Assembly: GCA_900473185.1 (NCBI GenBank)
Contig: UCKU01000017.1
Span: 95,245-159,244, forward strand
From: Hyphomicrobiales bacterium
Lineage (GTDB): Bacteria > Pseudomonadota > Alphaproteobacteria > Rhizobiales > Rhizobiaceae
DNA length: 64,000 nucleotides
Reading direction: 5' to 3'
Position numbers and translations under genes: made by a program. Position 1 is the stretch's first letter. Every line of letters begins with the position of its first letter. Of this stretch, positions 7,267 to 14,992 are shown one piece after another. Below the pieces are notes generated by a model. It ran no database searches, was not told the DNA's origin, and saw nothing but the letters and a program-made list of their open reading frames with translations.

Positions 7267-8016
7267 GTGTCGATTGCCGATATTTCCCTTTGGAGCGCGC
7301 TGCTTGCCGGAGCGCTTTCCTTCCTGTCGCCTTGCGTGCTTCCACTCGTTCCGCCTTATCTCTGCTATATGGCGGGCATTTCGGTCGAGCAGTTCCGCGG
7401 CGGCGGCACGGTTGCCGCGGCACCGGATGTGCGGCGCGGCGTGCTCTTTTCGGCGCTTTTCTTCACGCTCGGCTTTGCGACCGTCTTCGTGGCGCTCGGC
7501 GCCGGCGCCTCGACCATCGGCATGGTGCTGCGCCAGCACCTCGATCTGCTTTCCAAGATCGGCGGCCTGATCATCATCGTCATGGGGCTGAATTTTCTCG
7601 GGCTTTTCCGAATCGGCCTCTTGGCGCGAGAAGCCCGTTTCCAAGGCAATGGCAAGCCGGCGACGCTGACGGGCGCCTATATCATGGGACTTGCCTTCGC
7701 GTTCGGCTGGACGCCCTGCATCGGGCCGGTGCTCGGGGCAATCCTCGGCGTTGCCGCATCGCGTGAAACGGTCGGCTCAGGTGCGGGTTTGCTTGCCGTC
7801 TATTCGCTCGGCCTTGCCGTGCCCTTCTGGATCGCTGCCGGTTTTTCGGGAGCCTTCATGCGCTTCCTGTCGCGCTTCCGCCGGCATCTCGGCACGGTGG
7901 AGAAGATCATGGGCGTCTTCCTTGTGCTGACGGGGCTTGCCTTCCTTCTTGGCTGGGTCAGCAATGTCGCGATCTGGTTCCAGCAGACCTTTCCGATCCT
8001 TATGCAAATCGGCTGA
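7267..8016 (+). CDS. ccdA: Cytochrome c biogenesis protein CcdA (thiol-disulfide transmembrane carrier)
   Basis: The 249-residue polytopic inner-membrane protein has about six membrane segments, of the CcdA/DsbD-gamma family. It passes electrons from cytoplasmic thioredoxin to periplasmic thiol proteins, for example for reducing apocytochrome c. The redox cysteines lie in 'LSPCVLPLVPPYL' (Cys23) and 'FGWTPCIGP' (Cys151), the two signature motifs. The start is GTG at 7267. It stands alone, without other cytochrome c maturation genes, and converges on the hydroxylase gene. Confidence 0.9.
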   Translation: MSIADISLWSALLAGALSFLSPCVLPLVPPYLCYMAGISVEQFRGGGTVAAAPDVRRGVLFSALFFTLGFATVFVALGAGASTIGMVLRQHLDLLSKIGGLIIIVMGLNFLGLFRIGLLAREARFQGNGKPATLTGAYIMGLAFAFGWTPCIGPVLGAILGVAASRETVGSGAGLLAVYSLGLAVPFWIAAGFSGAFMRFLSRFRRHLGTVEKIMGVFLVLTGLAFLLGWVSNVAIWFQQTFPILMQIG

Positions 8017-8034
8017 GCGCCAGGCCCAGCCGAT
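8008..8034. terminator. Terminator-like hairpin containing the ccdA stop codon
   Basis: ATCGGCTG (8008-8015) and CAGCCGAT (8027-8034) form a perfect 8-bp stem with an 11-base loop. It sits between convergent genes and includes the TGA of ccdA. No U-tract follows on either strand, so termination efficiency is uncertain. Confidence 0.4.
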
Positions 8035-8048
8035 ATATCGCGAGAAAA

Positions 8049-9260
8049 TCAGGCTTTCTTCCGCTTCAGCCGTTCCTTGATCGCTTCCGGAATATCGCGG
8101 AGGCCGCGCCCCGGTTCGATGCCTTCGCGCATGACGATATTGCGCAGCGGCGGAATGACTGAGAGGACATGCAGGCCTGCGGCGCGAAGCACCTGTACCG
8201 GCAGGAAATCGGAGAGCAGCGAACGATTCAGAAGATCGACGCTTGCGGTGCGCGTCATGATATCGGCGCGGCGCTTGCGGTCGAAGCTTGTGCCGGCATC
8301 GGCGGTGACAGGCAATTCCGCGCGCGCGCAGAGAAGATCGGTCAGCGCCATGATATCGCGAAGGCTGAGGTTGAGGCCCTGGGCGCCGATCGGCGGGAAG
8401 ACGTGGGCGGCCTCACCGATCAGTGCGATCCGGCCCTTGCCGAAACGATGCGCCATCATGCCCGACAGCGGCCAGATCTGCACGCCCTCCTCGACGGTGA
8501 CCTTGCCAAGCAGGGATTGCATGCGGTCTTCCACGACGTCGCCGAGTTCGGCGAGCGACAGCTCGACGCGGGCTGCGGCATCCGAGGGATTCTGCACCCA
8601 GACGAGGCTGGAGCAGTTGCCCGGCAGCGGTACCTGCGTGAAGGGGCCGTGCTCCGTGTGGAACTCTGTGGAGATATTCTGGTGCGGCAGCGTGTGCGCG
8701 AAATTCAGCACCATGGCCGATTGCGGATAGGACCAGGTGCGCACGTCGATGCCGGCCGTCTCGCGCAGCTTCGATTTGCGGCCATCAGCGCCAATGACGA
8801 AATCAGCGGTGATCTCTTCGCCGCCTGCGAGCGTGATCGTTACAGATTCCGGAGCGATCCCGATCGTTTCAGCCATGTCGGTGAAACGGGTGATATTGCC
8901 CTCAGCGGCCACGGCAGCTTCGAGCACATCCATCAATGCCTTGTTCGGGAAATTATAACCGAAGGCATCCAGCCCAACTTCGGCTGAACGGAAGGTCGTG
9001 GTCGGCGCACGCAGCAGACGGTTGGTGCCGTCGATGATGCGCATGCTGGTGAGCGGCGCGGCTGCCGAGCGGAGTTTTTCCCAGAGTGTCAGCCGATCCA
9101 GAAAGCGAATCGACTGGTCCATCAGGGCCGTGGTGCGGCGATCTTCCTTGGGGGATGGAGGGGCGACCAGCGCCACGTTGCGACCGCCGCGCGCCAGGGC
9201 GACTGCTGCGATCATGCCGGCGAGACCGCCGCCGATCACCGCCACTTCGAATTTGCTCAT
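8049..9260 (-). CDS. UbiH/UbiF/Coq6-family FAD-dependent hydroxylase
   Basis: The 403-residue flavoprotein monooxygenase probably hydroxylates the ubiquinone ring. The N-terminal dinucleotide fold is 'VIGGGLAGMIAAVALARGG'. The DG motif is in 'DFVIGADGRKSKLR'. The second FAD motif, 'ALIGEAAHVFPPIGAQGLN', is the UbiH-type form of the GD signature. The C-terminus is Lys/Arg-rich. It is peripheral to the membrane in known homologues. It is not with other ubi genes here, so which ring position it hydroxylates cannot be decided. Confidence 0.87.
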   Translation of the reverse strand: MSKFEVAVIGGGLAGMIAAVALARGGRNVALVAPPSPKEDRRTTALMDQSIRFLDRLTLWEKLRSAAAPLTSMRIIDGTNRLLRAPTTTFRSAEVGLDAFGYNFPNKALMDVLEAAVAAEGNITRFTDMAETIGIAPESVTITLAGGEEITADFVIGADGRKSKLRETAGIDVRTWSYPQSAMVLNFAHTLPHQNISTEFHTEHGPFTQVPLPGNCSSLVWVQNPSDAAARVELSLAELGDVVEDRMQSLLGKVTVEEGVQIWPLSGMMAHRFGKGRIALIGEAAHVFPPIGAQGLNLSLRDIMALTDLLCARAELPVTADAGTSFDRKRRADIMTRTASVDLLNRSLLSDFLPVQVLRAAGLHVLSVIPPLRNIVMREGIEPGRGLRDIPEAIKERLKRKKA

Positions 9261-9300
9261 GCTATCGTTCCGTCATCAAAAAGACGGCAGAACCGGCAGC

Positions 9301-9813
9301 TCAGGCGGCCGGCTTTGCCTGACGGCGCCAACTATAGCCCTTGCCGGCTTCGGCGTCACGCACCGCCGGCTGATAATGATGCGGAATGGACGGCAGGCGC
9401 CTTTCCGACAGCCGCCGGATCGCCGTCTCGTTGGTGACGGCGAAACTGTCGATGCCGACACGCAGCATCAGCGGCACCTGGTCGATCAGCACGTCGCCGA
9501 CGGCGCGCAGCTCGTTGGCGTAACCGAGGCGCTGGCGCAGCAGCGAAGCATGGCTGAAGGCACGGCCATCGTTGAAGGCCGGGAATGCGACAGCCACGAT
9601 CTCGAGGCGATAGAGATAGGGCTCGAGCTTCAGCACATCGTCCGCCGGCTTGATGACCACGCCGAAGCCGACATCATTGCTCTCGTCAGCCTTGGCAATC
9701 AACTCGTCCAGTGTCAGCAGCGGCTTCTGGTCGCCTGTCGCCTTCACTTCGTCAGTCTCGATCACCCAAGGATCGTTTTCGACAAAACCAGTTTCTCTCC
9801 AGATCTTCGTCAT
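9301..9813 (-). CDS. DUF934 protein linked to sulfite reduction
   Basis: The 170-residue cytosolic protein is of the DUF934 family, often annotated as a CysH-associated oxidoreductase of unknown activity. Recognisable parts are 'KPLLTLDELIAKAD', 'GVVIKPADDVLKLEPYL' and 'PAFNDGRAFSHASLLRQRLGY'; this F-DGR-S--LR-RLGY block is the family hallmark. The ATG at 9813 is preferred over the adjacent ATG at 9816 because AGGAGGGG is better spaced to it. It follows cysI by about 10 bases and is the last gene of the cysG-DUF2849-cysI-DUF934 operon. Confidence 0.88.
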   Translation of the reverse strand: MTKIWRETGFVENDPWVIETDEVKATGDQKPLLTLDELIAKADESNDVGFGVVIKPADDVLKLEPYLYRLEIVAVAFPAFNDGRAFSHASLLRQRLGYANELRAVGDVLIDQVPLMLRVGIDSFAVTNETAIRRLSERRLPSIPHHYQPAVRDAEAGKGYSWRRQAKPAA

Positions 9814-9823
9814 CATCCCCTCC

Positions 9824-11494
9824 TTATGCTGCTTCCGCTGCCGAGCCGTAGAGCGCTTCCTTGAAAGGCTGCGGGCCGACGCGGCGATAGGCGGCGAGGA
9901 AGATTTCCGAAGGATCGAGACGCAGGCGAAGATAGGTGTCGACGATCGTCTCGATCGCATCCGTCACCTTGTCCGGCTCGAAGCCGCGGCCGATGATTTC
10001 GCCGATCGAGGTGTGTTCGTCGCCCGAGCCGCCAAGCGTGATCTGGTAGAGTTCGGCACCCTTTTTTTCCACGCCCAGAAGGCCGATATGGCCGACATGG
10101 TGATGGCCGCAGGCATTGATGCAGCCGGAGATCTTGATCTTCAGCTCGCCGATCTCAGCCTGACGCGCCGCATCGCCGAAGCGGCGGGAGATTTCCTGCG
10201 CGAGCGGAATGGAGCGCGCATTGGCGAGCGCGCAATAGTCGAGCCCCGGACAGGCAATGATATCGGTGATCAGGCCGGCATTGGCTTCAGCGAGATTGAT
10301 CGCGACGAGGCCGCGATAGACGGCTTCGAGGTCGGCGAGAGCGACATGCGGCAGGATGAGGTTCTGCTCGTGGCTGACGCGGATCTCGTCGAAGGCATAT
10401 TCCTCGGCGATATCGGCGATCGCATCCATCTGCGAGTCCGACGCATCACCCGGAATGCCACCGATCGGCTTCAGCGAGATCGTCACCATGCCGTAATCGG
10501 GGTTTTTGTGCGGCTGGACATTCTGCTGGACCCAGCGGCCGAAAGCCGGATCGGCCTTCTTCCAGCGGGCAAGGTTTTCCCAGCCCTCGGCACGTTGCGG
10601 CAGGCTCGGCGGCGCGAAATAAGCGGTGATGGCCTGCACGTCCTGTTCCGGCAGCTTCAGTTCGCTGTCCTTCAGCTGCGCGAATTCGACCTCGACCTGG
10701 CGGGCGAGCTCTTCGGCGCCGGTCTCATGCACGAGGATCTTGATGCGGGCCTTGTACTTGTTGTCGCGGCGGCCATGCAGGTTATAAACGCGCATGACTG
10801 CGGTCGTGTAGGACAAGAGATCCTCTTCTGGCAGGAAGTCGCGGATCAGTTTGGCGACCATCGGCGTGCGGCCCTGACCGCCACCGACATAGACGGCAAA
10901 GCCGACCTCGCCCTTGTCGTTCTTCTTCAGATGCAGACCGATATCGTGGACCTGGATGGCAGCGCGGTCGCGCTCGGCACCGGTGACGGCGATCTTGAAC
11001 TTGCGCGGCAGGAAGGAGAATTCCGGATGGACGGAAGACCACTGGCGCAGGATCTCGGCATAGGGGCGCGGATCGGCGACTTCATCGGCAGCGGCACCCG
11101 CGAAGTGGTCGGCCGTCACGTTGCGAATGCAGTTCCCCGAGGTCTGCATGGCGTGCATTTCGACCGTCGCGAGCTCGGCCAGCACATCAGGCATGTCCGA
11201 CAGCTTCGGCCAGTTGAACTGCAGGTTCTGACGCGTGGTGAAATGGCCGTAACCGCGGTCGTAGGTGCGCGCGATATGGGCGAGCATGCGCAGCTGTCGC
11301 GAGCTCAGCGTGCCGTAGGGGATGGCGATGCGAAGCATGTAGGCATGAAGCTGGAGATAAACACCGTTCATCAGGCGCAGCGGCTTGAATGCGTCCTCAG
11401 CCAGTTCGCCGGAAAGGCGGCGCTGGACCTGATCGCGAAACTGCTCGACGCGCTCGGCGACAAAGGCGTGGTCAAATTCGTCGTAACGGTACAT
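9824..11494 (-). CDS. cysI: Sulfite reductase hemoprotein (nitrite/sulfite reductase family)
   Basis: The 556-residue enzyme reduces sulfite to sulfide with six electrons, using a siroheme coupled to a [4Fe-4S] cluster. The four cluster cysteines are in 'CPGLDYC' (C-x5-C, about residue 413) and 'GCINACG' (C-x3-C, about residue 455). Both ferredoxin-like half domains are present, with 'HFTTRQNLQFNW' in the N-terminal half. No flavoprotein (CysJ) gene is nearby, so a ferredoxin-type donor is likely; this is inference. It is cotranscribed with cysG, which makes its siroheme cofactor. Confidence 0.93.
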   Translation of the reverse strand: MYRYDEFDHAFVAERVEQFRDQVQRRLSGELAEDAFKPLRLMNGVYLQLHAYMLRIAIPYGTLSSRQLRMLAHIARTYDRGYGHFTTRQNLQFNWPKLSDMPDVLAELATVEMHAMQTSGNCIRNVTADHFAGAAADEVADPRPYAEILRQWSSVHPEFSFLPRKFKIAVTGAERDRAAIQVHDIGLHLKKNDKGEVGFAVYVGGGQGRTPMVAKLIRDFLPEEDLLSYTTAVMRVYNLHGRRDNKYKARIKILVHETGAEELARQVEVEFAQLKDSELKLPEQDVQAITAYFAPPSLPQRAEGWENLARWKKADPAFGRWVQQNVQPHKNPDYGMVTISLKPIGGIPGDASDSQMDAIADIAEEYAFDEIRVSHEQNLILPHVALADLEAVYRGLVAINLAEANAGLITDIIACPGLDYCALANARSIPLAQEISRRFGDAARQAEIGELKIKISGCINACGHHHVGHIGLLGVEKKGAELYQITLGGSGDEHTSIGEIIGRGFEPDKVTDAIETIVDTYLRLRLDPSEIFLAAYRRVGPQPFKEALYGSAAEAA

Positions 11495-11502
11495 CGTCTT
11501 CC

Positions 11503-11817
11503 TCAGACTGCAATGAATTCTGGATCGGCCGGCTTGTAGCCAGGCGCATATTCCATGGTCGGGCCCTGGGCGCGGATACGCTCGCGCAGGCGCAATGGCC
11601 AGAGTTGGCCGTTGGTTTCCTGAACTTCGACGACAGCAACGTCAACGACCTTGTTATCGGCATAGGATTTCTTGCCGATCTCCTCAAGGGCAGCGACGGC
11701 TTCGGCATGGCGGGCGACGAGCGCCTCCTGCAACGAGGTCACCCATTCGCCATTGGCGTTCAGCCAGACGGCAATGCCATCGCCCAAGCGGTTGGCGGTC
11801 AGAACCTTGTCTACCAT
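11503..11817 (-). CDS. DUF2849 protein in the sulfite reductase operon
   Basis: This 104-residue cytosolic protein of unknown function (MVDKVLTANRLGDGIAVWL...) sits in alphaproteobacteria between cysG and cysI. Its content is a beta-strand-like 'GIAVWLNANGEWVTSL' and a later 'PLRLRERIRAQGPTMEY'. The start at 11817 has AAGGAGCTGAC upstream and lies one base from the cysG stop. The position suggests an accessory role in sulfite reductase assembly or siroheme delivery, which is inference. Confidence 0.85.
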   Translation of the reverse strand: MVDKVLTANRLGDGIAVWLNANGEWVTSLQEALVARHAEAVAALEEIGKKSYADNKVVDVAVVEVQETNGQLWPLRLRERIRAQGPTMEYAPGYKPADPEFIAV

Positions 11818-11818
11818 G

Positions 11819-13255
11819 TCAGCTCCTTGCAAGTTCATCGAACCGGATGCGTTCACGCACCAGCGGTTCGGACAGTTCGAAATTGGCGCCTGCGACCGCA
11901 TCGCCGATAATGACCATTACCGGTCCAGTCAATTCGTCACGATGCTGCAGGTCGGGAAGATCGCGCAGGATTCCGTGCAACAGGCGGCGATCCGGACGGC
12001 TGGCATTTTCGATGACAGCGACTGTGGTTTCCGAGGGAATGCCAGCCTGCATCAGACGTTCGGCAACAGAGGCCGCGACGGTGCGGCCCATATAGACAGC
12101 GATCGTGGCGCCCGACACGGCAAGGCTCGCCCAATCCGGCAAAACGTCGCCGGTCAAATCATGTCCGGTCGTAAAGACCAGCGAAGAGGCAACACCGCGC
12201 AGCGTCAGCGGCAGTTCGAAATCGGCAGCGGCAGCGAAAGCGGAGGTGATGCCGGGGACGATCTCATAGGAGATGCCGGCGGCGCGTAGCGCTGCCATCT
12301 CTTCCCCTGCCCGGCCATAGACCAACGGATCGCCGCTCTTCAGGCGCACGACGCGTTTTCCCTGGCGACCGAGATCGACCAAGAGATCGTTGATCTCCTC
12401 CTGAGACTTCGAATGGCAGCCCTTGCGCTTGCCGACAGAAAGACGCTCGGCATCGCGGCGGCCCATATCAACGATTGCCTGCGGCACGAGCGCGTCATAG
12501 ACGATGACATCGGCTCCCATCATCACGCGCTGGGCGCGCAAGGTCAGGAGATCTTCGGCACCGGGACCGGCGCCGACCAGCCAGACGCGGCCTTCGACGC
12601 GATCCAGCGAGCGCAACAGGCCATCGGCGGCGCGGCGCGCCTGTGGCAGGTTACCGTTAGCGACAGCATCGGCAACCGGGCCGGAGAAGAAACGGCGCCA
12701 GAAGATGCGGCGGGAAACGCCACGCGGAACGACGTGTTCGACGGCCTTGCGATAGCTGGTCGCCAGCGCCGCCAGACGGCCAAGCGAGGGTGACAGGAGC
12801 TGATCGATCTGGGCGCGGATCATCTGCGCGAGCACCGGCCCTGCCCCTTCGGTGCCGATCGCGACGGCAACGGGCGCACGATTGACGAGAGCCGGCGTGT
12901 AGAAATCGCAATAATCGGGCTGGTCGACGGCATTGGCCGGGATCTTCGCGGCCCGGGCTGCGTCAACTATACGGCGATCCTGTTCGGCGTCACCGGTTGC
13001 CGCAAACACCAGTACGGCACCCTCGACCTGTTCGGGCGCAAAAGCTTCGCGAACAGTCTCGATGCGATTGGCAATCAGAAAAGCGTGGTAATCGGCTTCC
13101 GGGTGATCGGCATGCGCGATAATGCGCGCCTGCGTGTTCAAGAGCAGCCGGACCTTGGCGAACGCTTCATCGCCATTGCCGAAAACGGCCGCAGTCCGAC
13201 CTTCCACGCGAAAGAAGGCGGGAAATACCGAAAGCTGTTCAGTCCTGGGAGGCAT
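11819..13255 (-). CDS. cysG: Siroheme synthase (uroporphyrinogen methyltransferase/precorrin-2 dehydrogenase/ferrochelatase)
   Basis: This is a full-length (478 aa) trifunctional CysG. The N-terminal part (to about 210) is the NAD-dependent dehydrogenase/chelatase, with 'VFGNGDEAFAK' where Gly-Gly-Gly is usual and 'VDQPDYCDFYTPALV' around the catalytic Asp. The C-terminal part is the SAM-dependent methyltransferase, with 'VWLVGAGPGAEDLLTLRA', 'RLKSGDPLVYGRAGEE' and 'EIVPGITSAFAAA'. The start MPPRTEQ was chosen since the preceding in-frame residues look like untranslated leader. It supplies siroheme to the CysI encoded downstream. Confidence 0.93.
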   Translation of the reverse strand: MPPRTEQLSVFPAFFRVEGRTAAVFGNGDEAFAKVRLLLNTQARIIAHADHPEADYHAFLIANRIETVREAFAPEQVEGAVLVFAATGDAEQDRRIVDAARAAKIPANAVDQPDYCDFYTPALVNRAPVAVAIGTEGAGPVLAQMIRAQIDQLLSPSLGRLAALATSYRKAVEHVVPRGVSRRIFWRRFFSGPVADAVANGNLPQARRAADGLLRSLDRVEGRVWLVGAGPGAEDLLTLRAQRVMMGADVIVYDALVPQAIVDMGRRDAERLSVGKRKGCHSKSQEEINDLLVDLGRQGKRVVRLKSGDPLVYGRAGEEMAALRAAGISYEIVPGITSAFAAAADFELPLTLRGVASSLVFTTGHDLTGDVLPDWASLAVSGATIAVYMGRTVAASVAERLMQAGIPSETTVAVIENASRPDRRLLHGILRDLPDLQHRDELTGPVMVIIGDAVAGANFELSEPLVRERIRFDELARS

Positions 13256-13534
13256 TCTCAATCCACTTCGAAGTTCTCCGAATATGCATTCTCCGGACAG
13301 GCGAATGAAGAAACAGAATTCCAAAGGCCGGCCAGTCGCGTATTCTTTTACCCGCTTGATCAATGATTTGAGAAAACTGACCCGTGCGGCGCAAAAACCA
13401 CATATCTTGAGCCGCTAGCGCAGCTTTTTGCCCAAGGATGAAGCGATAAAGCCTGTGGCAAAGTCCCCGGCGCCGGACTTATGCATTCCGCTTCATTCCG
13501 CGGAGCGATAGGATGAGCCAAACAGGAGAGTTTC

Positions 13535-14122
13535 ATGCCGGAAAAGACAATCGCCTCTCGCCTTCTGCAGGTCATGGAGGATAACGTCCTGCCGATGACG
13601 GAACTTGGCGTCGCCTCCGGCAACAAGGTGTTCGGGGCAGCGATCCTGCGCAAATCCGATCTGTCGCTCATCGTCGCAGAAACCAATAACGAGCTTGAAA
13701 ACCCGCTCTGGCACGGCGAAGTGCATACGCTAAAGCGCTTTTACGAGCTCAACGACAAGTCGGCGACGAAGGACCTGATCTTTCTCTCCACGCATGAACC
13801 CTGCACCATGTGCATGTCGGCGATCACCTGGGCCGGCTTCGATAATTTCTATTATTTCTTCAGCCACGAAGATTCGCGCGACAGCTTTGCGATCCCGCAC
13901 GATCTGAAGATTCTGAAGGAAGTCTTCGGGCTCGAGCCCGGCGGCTACAGGCGGCAGAACGCCTTCTGGAAGAGCTTTGCGATCGCCGATCTCGTCGAGA
14001 CCGAGGATGCTGCGCTGAAGGCTGAACTCAAGGCGCAGACAGCGCGGATCAAATCGCGCTACGCCGCGCTCTCCGATACCTATCAGGCCACCAAGAGCGC
14101 CAATGACATTCCGCTGAGCTGA
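13535..14122 (+). CDS. Nucleoside/cytidine deaminase-like protein
   Basis: The 195-residue protein has the zinc-dependent deaminase fold. The proton-shuttle motif is 'WHGEVHTLK' (HxE) and the zinc-binding motif is 'EPCTMCMSAITWAG' (PCxxC). 'VFGAAILRKSD' is the substrate-side strand. It is longer than a classical tRNA adenosine deaminase because of a C-terminal helical extension of about 80 residues rich in Ala, Glu and Lys. The ribosome binding site is AGGAG. It lies 6 bases before mazG, so both may serve nucleotide-pool housekeeping. The exact base or nucleoside substrate is unknown. Confidence 0.82.
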   Translation: MPEKTIASRLLQVMEDNVLPMTELGVASGNKVFGAAILRKSDLSLIVAETNNELENPLWHGEVHTLKRFYELNDKSATKDLIFLSTHEPCTMCMSAITWAGFDNFYYFFSHEDSRDSFAIPHDLKILKEVFGLEPGGYRRQNAFWKSFAIADLVETEDAALKAELKAQTARIKSRYAALSDTYQATKSANDIPLS

Positions 14123-14128
14123 GAGACC

Positions 14129-14974
14129 ATGGAACCTTCGAAAGACATTTCGCGCCTGATCGAGATCATGGCCGCGCTTCGCGATCCAGAGACCGGCTGC
14201 CCGTGGGACATCGAGCAGAATTTCGAGACCATCAAGCCCTATACGGTCGAGGAAGCCTACGAGGTTGCCGACGCGATCGAGCGCAAGGATATGGACGATC
14301 TCTGCGACGAACTCGGCGACCTTCTGCTGCAGGTGGTCTTTCATGCACGCATGGCCGAAGAAGCCGGCGAGTTTTCCTTCGGCGATGTGGTGGAAGCCAT
14401 TACCCGCAAGATGATCCGTCGCCATCCGCATGTCTTTGCCCGTTCGGATGCGGATACGCCCGACGCCGTGAAGAAGCAGTGGGACGAGATCAAGCAGGCA
14501 GAGAAGCGCGAGCGCATGGAGCGCCGGGCGCGCCGCGGCATCACTGAAGATTTCAAGGCCGGCTTCCTTGGCTCTGTGCAACGCAGCTTTCCGGCGCTGA
14601 CGGAGGCGTTGAAGCTTCAGGAGCGTGCCGCCAAAGTCGGTTTCGACTGGTCGGCGCCCGAACCGATTCTCGACAAGATCGAGGAAGAGGTCGATGAGCT
14701 GCGTGTTGCACTGCGCGAGGGCGATAAATCAAAGGTCAGCGACGAACTCGGCGACCTGATCTTCGCCGTCGTCAATATCGGCAGGCATGTGAAGGCCGAT
14801 CCGGAACAGGCGCTGCGTGGAACGAATACGAAGTTCCGACGCCGATTCAATCACATCGAGACGGTTCTTGATGCAGAAGGTGAGAGCCTGGAGGCAGCTA
14901 GTCTGGAACGGATGGAAGAGATCTGGCAGGCGGCCAAGACGATCGAGCGGGCTGTCGTAGCCGGGGCGGAGTGA
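14129..14974 (+). CDS. mazG: Nucleoside triphosphate pyrophosphohydrolase MazG
   Basis: The 281-residue cytosolic enzyme converts NTPs or dNTPs to monophosphate plus pyrophosphate. Two MazG modules are visible. The first has 'GCPWDIEQNFETIKPYTVEE' and the metal-binding acidic helix 'LCDELGDLLLQVVFHA'. The second has 'KIEEEVDELRVAL' and 'VSDELGDLIFAVVNIGRH'. The length and layout match the E. coli-type tandem MazG. It follows the deaminase gene closely and converges on hflX. Confidence 0.95.
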   Translation: MEPSKDISRLIEIMAALRDPETGCPWDIEQNFETIKPYTVEEAYEVADAIERKDMDDLCDELGDLLLQVVFHARMAEEAGEFSFGDVVEAITRKMIRRHPHVFARSDADTPDAVKKQWDEIKQAEKRERMERRARRGITEDFKAGFLGSVQRSFPALTEALKLQERAAKVGFDWSAPEPILDKIEEEVDELRVALREGDKSKVSDELGDLIFAVVNIGRHVKADPEQALRGTNTKFRRRFNHIETVLDAEGESLEAASLERMEEIWQAAKTIERAVVAGAE

Positions 14975-14984
14975 AACTCCGCCC
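14964..14984. terminator. Terminator-like hairpin across the mazG stop codon
   Basis: GGGCGGAGT (14964-14972) and ACTCCGCCC (14976-14984) pair perfectly with a 3-base loop, and the TGA stop of mazG is in the turn. It serves the convergent mazG/hflX junction. There is no T-run, so it is a weak or protein-dependent terminator candidate. Confidence 0.45.
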
Positions 14985-14992
14985 GAACGGGA

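Noticed and set aside
9650-11539. Long plus-strand open frame (629 codons) opposite cysI
   Set aside because: It mirrors the codon structure of cysI, has no family resemblance and no ribosome binding site. High-GC genomes give such antisense frames routinely.
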